A stretch of DNA of 5,373 bases. It comes from Alphaproteobacteria bacterium (GTDB lineage Bacteria > Pseudomonadota > Alphaproteobacteria > Sphingomonadales > SMXR01). A program made the translations under genes and the position numbers. Where the stretch lies: contig SMXR01000097.1 in NCBI GenBank assembly GCA_004356215.1, forward strand, positions 1 to 5,373. The letters run 5' to 3'. The notes below the pieces were generated by a model that was given only the letters and a program-made list of their open reading frames with translations, made no database searches and was not told the origin of the DNA. Positions within the stretch are counted from its first letter, which is position 1. Each line of letters begins with the position of its first letter. This document shows, in pieces, positions 1 through 4,431 of this stretch.

Positions 1-135
1 ATGACCGCTTCCATGAAACGCGGCAATACTCTTGTTATGCGGGCCACTTCAGCGCGCGGCACCAATACTTCATACCGGTTTTCGCTTGCCGGATTTACCG
101 CCGCCTATAACGCTATATCGGCTGCGTGCGCCTGA
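1..135 (+). CDS. IalB-family (invasion-associated locus B) protein, C-terminal end only
   Basis: The reading frame that starts at base 1 stays open for 44 codons and ends in TGA at 133-135. The 5' part lies outside the window. The peptide holds the pattern MKRGNTLVMRAT, then a Gly-containing turn, then SLAGFTAAYNAI. This matches the end of IalB-family proteins as I remember them: a 'K-G-x-x-L-V-x-x-A-T' strand followed by 'L-x-G-F-x-A-A-Y'. Family members are usually secreted or periplasmic proteins of about 170-200 residues. IalB was named for red-cell invasion in Bartonella, but most relatives are in free-living alphaproteobacteria and have no known role. The in-frame ATG at base 1 is probably internal. 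The stop is one base before the rlmN start, which suggests joint transcription and translational coupling. The assignment rests on a short tail, so it is good but not certain. Confidence 0.75.
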   Translation: MTASMKRGNTLVMRATSARGTNTSYRFSLAGFTAAYNAISAACA

Positions 136-136
136 T

Positions 137-1309
137 ATGTCGCTTCCCTTGCCAGGCTCAATCGACCCCATCCTTGTGCCCCGGGCAAAACTGGCGGGTG
201 AATCCCGGCTGGATATCCTTGGCCTATCCCGCGCTGAACTGAAAACCGCCCTGATTGAAGCTGGTGTTTCTGCACCGCAGGCCAGCATGAGGATGCGCCA
301 GATCTGGCACTGGGTTTATCACCGCGGCGTGACTTCATTTGCGGTGATGGACAATATTACCAAGGACCTGCGGGGTGATCTGGAAAAAGTCTTTTATATT
401 TCCCGCCCCGAAATTGTCACTGCCCAGTATTCCGAAGACGGCACCCGAAAATATTTACTGAAATTTCGCGATGGCTCTGAGGCCGAGACGGTATATATCC
501 CCGACGAGGATGAAAAAAAACACCGTGGAACACTTTGCATTTCAGCGCAGGTTGGCTGCACCCTGAATTGCCGGTTTTGCTATACCGGCACTCAGCGCCT
601 GGTGCGCAACCTTGAGCCAGGGGAAATCGTCGCCCAGATGATGATTGCCCGCGATGACCTGGAAGAATGGCCCATATCCACGGAGGGGCGTCGGGTGACC
701 AATATTGTTATGATGGGTATGGGAGAACCGTTATATAATTTTGAAAATGTCAAAAAAGCCCTGAAAATTATTATGGACAAGGAAGGTATCCAATTATCAC
801 GGCGGCGTATTACCTTATCGACCGCTGGCGTGGTTCCTATGATGGAACGGGCGGGCAAGGAAATAGGGGTTAATCTTGCGGTTTCACTTCACGCTACCAA
901 CAATGAAGTTCGCAGCGAAATTGTTCCCCTGAACAAAAAATACCCTCTGGAGGAATTGATGGCAGCCTGCCAAAAATATCCTGGCGCCCACAATTCCCGG
1001 CGCATTACTTTTGAATACGTCATGCTGAAAGGGATTAACGATAGCGACAAGGACGCCAAACAACTGATCGCCCTGATCCACCGTTATAAGCTACCGGCCA
1101 AAGTCAACCTGATCCCGTTCAACCCCTGGCCGGGAAGCCCCTACGAATGTTCGGACTGGGACCAGGTCAAACGTTTCTCGGGCCTGATTTTCAAATCCGG
1201 AATCTCGGCTCCGATCCGGATGCCACGGGGCCGCGATATTATGGCCGCCTGCGGCCAGCTAAAGTCGGAAAGTGTCAAGGAACGGGCCTCTGCCAGGTCA
1301 AAAGGATAA
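137..1309 (+). CDS. rlmN: RlmN, dual-specificity radical SAM adenine C2-methyltransferase (23S rRNA A2503 / tRNA A37)
   Basis: This cytoplasmic radical SAM enzyme makes 2-methyladenosine at A2503 of 23S rRNA, in the peptidyl-transferase region, and at A37 of some tRNAs. The 390-residue product is close to the E. coli length (384). The 4Fe-4S motif CxxxCxxC is C141, C145 and C148. C134 lies seven residues before it, as C118 does in the E. coli enzyme. The methyl-carrying cysteine is C372 in AACGQL, matching E. coli C355. GMGEP at 194-198 is the SAM-binding motif. The N-terminal helical RNA-binding domain covers roughly residues 25-95. The frame is open back to a TTG at 32, but that stretch lies inside the IalB tail and does not look like the family, so I take ATG 137. 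No clear Shine-Dalgarno precedes it. The TGA-T-ATG junction suggests reinitiation after the upstream gene. All catalytic residues are present, so it should be active. Confidence 0.96.
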   Translation: MSLPLPGSIDPILVPRAKLAGESRLDILGLSRAELKTALIEAGVSAPQASMRMRQIWHWVYHRGVTSFAVMDNITKDLRGDLEKVFYISRPEIVTAQYSEDGTRKYLLKFRDGSEAETVYIPDEDEKKHRGTLCISAQVGCTLNCRFCYTGTQRLVRNLEPGEIVAQMMIARDDLEEWPISTEGRRVTNIVMMGMGEPLYNFENVKKALKIIMDKEGIQLSRRRITLSTAGVVPMMERAGKEIGVNLAVSLHATNNEVRSEIVPLNKKYPLEELMAACQKYPGAHNSRRITFEYVMLKGINDSDKDAKQLIALIHRYKLPAKVNLIPFNPWPGSPYECSDWDQVKRFSGLIFKSGISAPIRMPRGRDIMAACGQLKSESVKERASARSKG

Positions 1310-1317
1310 GGTAGAGC

Positions 1318-1386
1318 CTAAAAGGATTTAGCCAAGGATGTCAAATACCAAGGTTCCGCCTGAAGCGTTGATACGGCTAAATCCTT
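1318..1386 (+). promoter_or_regulatory. Candidate translational switch: 12-bp inverted repeat around the dioxygenase start
   Basis: AAGGATTTAGCC at 1322-1333 is perfectly complementary to GGCTAAATCCTT at 1375-1386. The pair would form a 12-bp stem closing a 41-nt loop that contains the ATG at 1338. The left arm contains the Shine-Dalgarno AAGGA, so this fold would hide it. A second, local hairpin, CTAAA (1318-1322) with TTTAG (1327-1331), uses part of the same arm and places AGGA (1323-1326) in its loop. The two folds cannot coexist. No T-run follows, so this is not a transcription terminator. Pairing is seen directly; a regulatory role is inferred. Confidence 0.5.
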
Positions 1387-2111
1387 CGCTTGATATCAGG
1401 GCGTTGAAAAAAAGTTTTGCACAAGACCGCCGTTTGCACATCCCACGAATTTTGACTGAGTATGCCGCCGAACGTTTGGTTCGCTGCCTGACCCAGGATG
1501 TCGATTGGCACCTGGTTTTCAACGAGGGGAAAAAAACCCACACGCTTTACCCCGACCAGATCAAAGCGATGACCGATGAGCAAAACAAAAAATTGCGGCA
1601 AAAAGTGTTGGGCCAGGCGCAAAAGGGATTTCAGTTTATTTATAACGACTACAACATCTATGATTATTACCTGAACGGTAAAAACATGGACCATTTTCTT
1701 CATCGGTTTCATGAATTTTTAAATTCATCTCCATTCCTTGACTTTATTCATGAAATTACTGGAATCGAAGGCATAACCTTTGTTGACAGCCAGGCCACCG
1801 CTTATGGTCCTGGCCACTTCCTGACCAGGCACCATGATGAGGTGGCGGGTAAAAACCGAAAATTGGCTTATGTTTTTAATTTCACCCGCACCTGGAAAAT
1901 GGATTGGGGCGGTATTTTGCAATTCTTGGGGAAGGATGGAAACATCAATGGTGGTTTTGTGCCGGCCTTCAATGTGCTCAATGTGTTCGAGGTGCCGCAA
2001 ACCCATGCCATCAGTTATGTCGCCCCGTTTTGCCCGGCAATCCGGTATTCAATTACCGGTTGGCTGCGGGAATCGGATGATAGTGAATTTCTGAAAAAGT
2101 CTGTCGATTAA
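1338..2111 (+). CDS. 2-oxoglutarate/Fe(II)-dependent dioxygenase, prolyl-hydroxylase-like
   Basis: The 257-residue protein shows the metal-binding triad of the 2OG-Fe(II) oxygenase fold: HxD at H165-H166-D167 in RHHDEV, and the distal histidine H223 in PQTHAISYV. R236 in RYSITGW is the likely 2-oxoglutarate ligand. NFTRTWKMDWGG at 181-192 and the closing strand ending in GW match the C-terminal half of the prolyl 4-hydroxylase / Tpa1-Ofd1-like group. Such enzymes hydroxylate a protein or small-molecule side chain using O2 and 2-oxoglutarate and release CO2 and succinate. The N-terminal 150 residues look mostly helical. No signal peptide is seen, so it should be cytoplasmic. The gene starts 28 bp after rlmN and is probably cotranscribed with it. 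The best Shine-Dalgarno is AAGGA at 1322-1326, rather far from the ATG; the AAGG touching the ATG is too close to work. Its stop overlaps that of the convergent MarC-family gene. The fold is well supported, but the substrate is unknown. Confidence 0.88.
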   Translation: MSNTKVPPEALIRLNPSLDIRALKKSFAQDRRLHIPRILTEYAAERLVRCLTQDVDWHLVFNEGKKTHTLYPDQIKAMTDEQNKKLRQKVLGQAQKGFQFIYNDYNIYDYYLNGKNMDHFLHRFHEFLNSSPFLDFIHEITGIEGITFVDSQATAYGPGHFLTRHHDEVAGKNRKLAYVFNFTRTWKMDWGGILQFLGKDGNINGGFVPAFNVLNVFEVPQTHAISYVAPFCPAIRYSITGWLRESDDSEFLKKSVD

Positions 2112-2734
2112 GCCAGTAGAGCGCGGGCGCCATCAAAAATATACTGGACTGAAAGCGCGGCCAATACCACACCGAGAATACGGGTAAAGGCCCCGGTAAC
2201 GGCCTCGCCCAATACCTTTACCAAAAACCCGGCACCCACTAAAATAAAAAATGTTAAAACCAGAATAAACAACAATGTCCCCAGAACAATCGCCTGGGCC
2301 GCCGGATCTCCGTGATAATTGCTGACCATTAGGATAACAGCGGTGATTGCCCCGGGGCCGGCGATCATCGGGATCGCCAATGGAAAAATAGAAATATCTT
2401 CAAATCCCTTATTATCAGCCTGGAATTGATCGGCACGATTGTTGCGCCGCTGGGTACGTTTTTCAAAAACCATATCAATGGCAATCAAAAACAGCAGCAG
2501 GCCGCCTGCGACCCGGAATGCATCCAGGGAAATCCCAAGACTGCCAAGGAAGCCTTTGCCTAAAAACGCGAAAAGGAAAAGAACAATGGTCACTGTAACC
2601 ATTGCCTTTAAAGCTATGCGCCTTCTGTAAATCTTATCAGTCCCAGCCGTCAGTCCGGCAAAAATCGGCGCCACCCCCAATGGATCAATGGCAACAAAAA
2701 AGGCTGTAAAGGCAGGAATAAACACTTCAAGCAT
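2108..2734 (-). CDS. MarC-family integral membrane protein
   Basis: The 208-residue protein has six likely membrane segments, at about residues 5-27, 42-64, 72-90, 117-139, 147-171 and 184-203. They form two halves around a basic, polar loop at 91-112. The signatures IDPLGVAPIF (16-25) and PLAIPMIAGPGAI (118-130) are typical of MarC/UPF0056 proteins. It should sit in the inner membrane. The family was once linked to multiple antibiotic resistance because of its place near marRAB in E. coli, but that link did not hold up and the transported substrate, if any, is unknown. The ATG follows the folD stop directly (TAAATG). A good Shine-Dalgarno, AGAGGA, lies in the last codons of folD, so it is probably the last gene of the operon and translationally coupled. 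Its TAA overlaps the TAA of the convergent dioxygenase gene. Confidence 0.93.
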   Translation of the reverse strand: MLEVFIPAFTAFFVAIDPLGVAPIFAGLTAGTDKIYRRRIALKAMVTVTIVLFLFAFLGKGFLGSLGISLDAFRVAGGLLLFLIAIDMVFEKRTQRRNNRADQFQADNKGFEDISIFPLAIPMIAGPGAITAVILMVSNYHGDPAAQAIVLGTLLFILVLTFFILVGAGFLVKVLGEAVTGAFTRILGVVLAALSVQYIFDGARALLA

Positions 2735-3634
2735 TTAGGTGTCCTCTTTCAGTGAAATCCCCTGCTGACGGCAGGTCGCAGTTAGTGTATTTTTCAACAG
2801 ACAGGCAATGGTCATCGGGCCAACCCCGCCAGGGACAGGGGTGATAGCACCAGCAATGTTTTTTACTGCATCGAAATCCACGTCGCCAACCAGGCGTGTT
2901 TTGCCCTCGCCTTTTTCCGGGGCCGGGATAATATTTTGCCCGACATCAATGACAACAGCGCCGGGCTTGACCATGTCTCCGGTCACCAGGTTCGGCACGC
3001 CCACCGCAACCACCAGAATATCCGCCCGCAGGCATTCCGCCTTAAGGTCACGAGTTTTGGAATGCCCGATGGTGACCGTACAACTTTCCTTCAAGAGCAA
3101 TTGCGCCATGGGCTTGCCAACAATATTAGAGCGACCGATTACAAGTGCATTTTTGCCGGAAAGACTACCGGCATATTTTTTCACCATCATCAGGCACCCC
3201 AAAGGCGTTCCGGGCACCAAACCATCCCCGCCGGTGGCAAGTAGCCCGGTATTGATAACGTGAAAGCCATCAACATCCTTCTCAGGAGCAATTGCGCTGA
3301 TTACCTTGGTGTCATCAATATGGTCCGGCAACGGCAATTGAACCAGGATACCGTTTACATTGTCATCGCCATTTAAAGTCTCAATAAGCTTCAACAGGTC
3401 TTTTTCACTTAAGCCCGCATCGAACCGATGCTCAAAGGATTTCATTCCGGCCGCGGTGGTCGCCCGGCCCTTGTTGCGAATATAGATTTGGCTGGCTGGA
3501 TTGTCGCCAACCAGCACCACAGCTAGCCCAGGGGTTATCCCGTGGTGCTGCTGAAGAAAGGCAACCCCTGTGGCGACGTTTTCGCGCACTTCCTGGGCCA
3601 TGAGCTTACCGTCAATGATTTTAGCCTCTGCCAT
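2735..3634 (-). CDS. folD: FolD, bifunctional methylenetetrahydrofolate dehydrogenase / methenyltetrahydrofolate cyclohydrolase
   Basis: This cytoplasmic enzyme oxidises 5,10-methylene-THF with NADP+ and hydrolyses the 5,10-methenyl-THF product to 10-formyl-THF. It links serine and glycine carbon to purine and formyl-Met-tRNA synthesis. The 299 residues fit the family (about 280-300). The catalytic Y51 and K55 lie in YIRNK. VQLPLP is at 98-103 and KDVDGFH at 119-125, with D122 near the folate. The Rossmann domain for NADP carries GRSNIVGKP at 167-175. PVPGGVGPMT at 266-275 is the family's C-terminal signature. One oddity is PGTPLG at 141-146, where most members have PCTPxG. The ATG at 3634 fits the normal N-terminus, with AAAGG directly before it and another AAGG about 9 nt upstream at 3643-3646, next to the DUF167 stop. 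It is the third gene of the - strand operon. Confidence 0.96.
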   Translation of the reverse strand: MAEAKIIDGKLMAQEVRENVATGVAFLQQHHGITPGLAVVLVGDNPASQIYIRNKGRATTAAGMKSFEHRFDAGLSEKDLLKLIETLNGDDNVNGILVQLPLPDHIDDTKVISAIAPEKDVDGFHVINTGLLATGGDGLVPGTPLGCLMMVKKYAGSLSGKNALVIGRSNIVGKPMAQLLLKESCTVTIGHSKTRDLKAECLRADILVVAVGVPNLVTGDMVKPGAVVIDVGQNIIPAPEKGEGKTRLVGDVDFDAVKNIAGAITPVPGGVGPMTIACLLKNTLTATCRQQGISLKEDT

Positions 3635-3646
3635 CCTTTAAAACCT

Positions 3647-3955
3647 TCACTCAAACGCGCTGGCCAGCGTTTTTAATTTTTTTTCATCCAAATCGCGAAT
3701 CAACACCGTCTTGGTGCGTGATTTAACGCCCGAGATAACCTCAAAATTCGACTTGGGCAACTTAAAAGATTTGGCCAACAACAAACAAAGTGCCCTATTG
3801 GCTTTTCCCTTCTCCGGAATAGCTCTAACCTTGACTTTGAGCACGGTTTCAGAACCAAATTTTTCTCGGGTCAAAATTTCATCCCGGGACGCCCCGGGGA
3901 TCAGGCGCACCGAAATAAGATGGCCATCTTTTGTATTGCGAAAAAGCGGCGCCAT
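3647..3955 (-). CDS. DUF167 / UPF0235 (YggU-like) protein
   Basis: This small soluble protein of 102 residues matches the DUF167 family (usually about 95-110). The signs are VRLIPGASRDEI near residues 16-27, the core VRAIPEKGKANRAL at 43-56 and GVKSRTK at 76-82, followed by a strand and a C-terminal lysine-rich helix. Members have a compact alpha/beta fold, and their biochemical function is not known. The gene lies between the YggT-family gene (6-bp gap) and folD (12-bp gap), an order I recognise from other alphaproteobacteria. The stretch before its ATG has no clear Shine-Dalgarno, so it probably depends on ribosomes finishing the YggT-family gene. A hairpin followed on the + strand by T-runs overlaps its last codons. 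Confidence 0.92.
   Translation of the reverse strand: MAPLFRNTKDGHLISVRLIPGASRDEILTREKFGSETVLKVKVRAIPEKGKANRALCLLLAKSFKLPKSNFEVISGVKSRTKTVLIRDLDEKKLKTLASAFE
3653..3684 (+). terminator. Terminator-like hairpin antisense to the end of the DUF167 gene
   Basis: AAACGC (3653-3658) pairs with GCGTTT (3667-3672) around the loop GCTGGCCA. Equally, CGCTGGCCAGCG is a perfect palindrome at 3658-3669. On the + strand the stem runs into T5, AA, then T8 (3670-3684), the shape of an intrinsic terminator. On the - strand it is only coding sequence for a lysine-rich tail. No + strand gene ends here, so if it works it would stop antisense RNA. A by-product of AAA lysine codons is the main alternative. Confidence 0.35.
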
Positions 3956-3961
3956 TATCGG

Positions 3962-4237
3962 CTACAGCATAATTTTAGGGAGTATCATAATCAAAACCTC
4001 TATCCCGAGAATGGCGATCAGGGGAGAAAGGTCCAGCCCGCCCATCGGCGGTAAAAACCTGCGGAAAAACCCCAGGACAGGTTCGGTCAGCCGATATAGA
4101 ATTTCCATAACCATATGAAGCGGACGGCTGTAGGGTAGCGCATTGTACATTTGCAGCCATCCAAGGACTACCCAGACAAAAATAATCAGCTGGTAAACCC
4201 CAAGCAGTTTGGCAATCAGATTATAAAGGTCTAACAA
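3962..4237 (-). CDS. YggT-family small membrane protein
   Basis: The 91-residue protein has two membrane segments, about residues 7-29 and 70-88, joined by a loop with the family signature LYRLTEPVLGFFRRFLPP (47-64) and LDLSPLIAIL (68-77). YggT relatives are inner-membrane proteins of roughly 90-190 residues; this is the single-copy, short form. Roles in osmotic or potassium balance have been suggested in E. coli, but the molecular function is unsettled. The start is TTG at 4235-4237. An in-frame TGA lies only three codons upstream and no ATG or GTG lies in between, while the next Met is residue 30, so TTG is the only start that keeps the first membrane segment. The Shine-Dalgarno is weak (AGAAAG). 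It is the first gene of the - strand operon with DUF167, folD and MarC. Confidence 0.93.
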   Translation of the reverse strand: MLDLYNLIAKLLGVYQLIIFVWVVLGWLQMYNALPYSRPLHMVMEILYRLTEPVLGFFRRFLPPMGGLDLSPLIAILGIEVLIMILPKIML

Positions 4238-4266
4238 AGTTTTTCACTTTCTGGAAAAATTTATCC

Positions 4267-4298
4267 TCCCCTCGCTTATAGGCCTGAGGGGATTTTTT
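4267..4298 (+). terminator. Intrinsic terminator shape, + direction, in the divergent intergenic region
   Basis: TCCCCTC at 4267-4273 pairs perfectly with GAGGGGA at 4286-4292 (7 bp, GC-rich) and is followed at once by TTTTTT (4293-4298). Two more pairs (GC 4274-4275 with GC 4282-4283) are possible with a bulge. It points toward the TonB receptor and lies about 80 bp before that gene's predicted -10 box. No + strand gene precedes it; the DNA upstream is antisense to the YggT operon. It may insulate the receptor promoter from antisense read-through. In the other direction no T-run touches the stem. Confidence 0.55.
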
Positions 4299-4302
4299 CA
4301 AG
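4275..4302 (-). promoter_or_regulatory. Weak candidate promoter for the YggT-DUF167-folD-MarC operon
   Basis: On the - strand, CTTGAAA (TTGAAA at 4301-4296) is followed after 15 bp by TATAAG (4280-4275). Each box is one base from the sigma-70 consensus and the CTTGA form suits alphaproteobacteria. The 15-bp spacer is short, and the -10 box sits inside the loop of the hairpin at 4267-4292. An alternative is ATGACA (4343-4338) with TATTAT (4316-4311), but its 21-bp spacer is too long. Some promoter must lie in 4238-4427, because this operon has no co-directional gene upstream within the window. Confidence 0.3.
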
Positions 4303-4303
4303 C

Positions 4304-4323
4304 TTCCAAAATAATATTTGGAA
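4304..4323. promoter_or_regulatory. Dyad TTCCAAA-N6-TTTGGAA, candidate operator
   Basis: Two perfect 7-bp arms, TTCCAAA (4304-4310) and TTTGGAA (4317-4323), flank the 6-bp centre ATAATA. The 20-bp symmetry suits binding of a dimeric regulator. It lies just upstream of the candidate - strand -35 box and about 57 bp before the receptor's -10 box, so it could control either direction. I cannot name a regulator family for this site. The surrounding DNA is AT-rich, which raises the odds of chance symmetry. Confidence 0.35.
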
Positions 4324-4357
4324 ATTTTGCAAATAAATGTCATTCTTGTTCTCGAAA

Positions 4358-4385
4358 TTTCTAAATTTTAAAATTTTAGTATAAT
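4358..4385 (+). promoter_or_regulatory. Predicted sigma-70-type promoter of the TonB-dependent receptor
   Basis: A perfect TATAAT lies at 4380-4385. With a 16-bp spacer the -35 box would be TTTCTA (4358-4363), only three of six consensus bases. A weak -35 with a strong -10 fits a promoter that needs an activator or an AT-rich upstream element, and 4304-4378 is very AT-rich. A perfect 12-bp palindrome, AATTTTAAAATT (4364-4375), fills the spacer and could be an operator or just low complexity. Transcription would start near 4392, giving a leader of about 36 nt. Confidence 0.6.
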
Positions 4386-4404
4386 TTGAACGTTTCAGGT
4401 AAAA

Positions 4405-4431
4405 ATGCTGCGAACCTTGGAGGGCACATGA
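4405..4431 (+). CDS. Possible 8-codon leader ORF overlapping the receptor start
   Basis: ATG at 4405 opens a frame encoding MLRTLEGT and ends in TGA at 4429-4431. That stop overlaps the receptor ATG (4428-4430) as ATGA, the classic layout for translational coupling. AGG at 4397-4399, five bases before its ATG, could serve as a Shine-Dalgarno. A ribosome reading it would pass over the receptor's own GGAGGG (4419-4424). An open frame this short arises easily by chance, so treat it as a candidate. Confidence 0.25.
   Translation: MLRTLEGT
4419..4424 (+). promoter_or_regulatory. Shine-Dalgarno GGAGGG of the TonB-dependent receptor
   Basis: GGAGGG is the strongest ribosome binding site in the window. 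It ends three bases before the ATG at 4428, slightly close. It fixes this ATG as the start, which is also followed at once by a good signal peptide. Confidence 0.8.

Noticed and set aside
32..136. 35-residue N-terminal extension of RlmN from a TTG at 32
   Set aside because: It overlaps the IalB-like tail in another frame, has no ribosome site and does not resemble RlmN N-termini.
569..590. Inverted repeat TGCCGGT / ACCGGCA with an 8-nt loop in rlmN
   Set aside because: It lies in the codons for the radical SAM cysteine motif, where the protein constrains the sequence; no T-run or start site is nearby.
1711..1728. Near-palindrome ATGAATTT-TT-AAATTCAT in the dioxygenase gene
   Set aside because: It is AT-rich and inside a well-supported coding region, with only two bases between the arms and no control element nearby; chance is likely.
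2183..2222. GGTAAAGG / CCTTTACC inverted repeat and a tandem GGTAA-N-GGCC repeat in the MarC-family gene
   Set aside because: The tandem part encodes the similar residues AVTG and AFTR, which explains it; the stem has no T-run on either strand, so it is not the missing terminator.
2584..2604. CAATGGT / ACCATTG inverted repeat in the MarC-family gene
   Set aside because: It encodes part of a membrane helix (AMVTVTIV); alternating similar codons give this symmetry easily.
2808..3263. A 151-codon open frame on the + strand
   Set aside because: It is fully antisense to folD, has no recognisable domain and no promoter or ribosome site, and folD is certain.
3711..4118. A 135-codon open frame on the + strand
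   Set aside because: It runs antisense across the DUF167 and YggT-family genes, both of which match their families well; the translation resembles nothing I know.
4221..4247. GTG-started 8-codon frame overlapping the YggT-family start on the - strand
   Set aside because: It has no Shine-Dalgarno and reads out of frame into a stop soon after; it mirrors the receptor leader frame but has less support.
4236..4250. AAAGT / ACTTT 5-bp hairpin touching the YggT-family TTG start
   Set aside because: The stem is short and AU-rich, too weak to claim control of translation.
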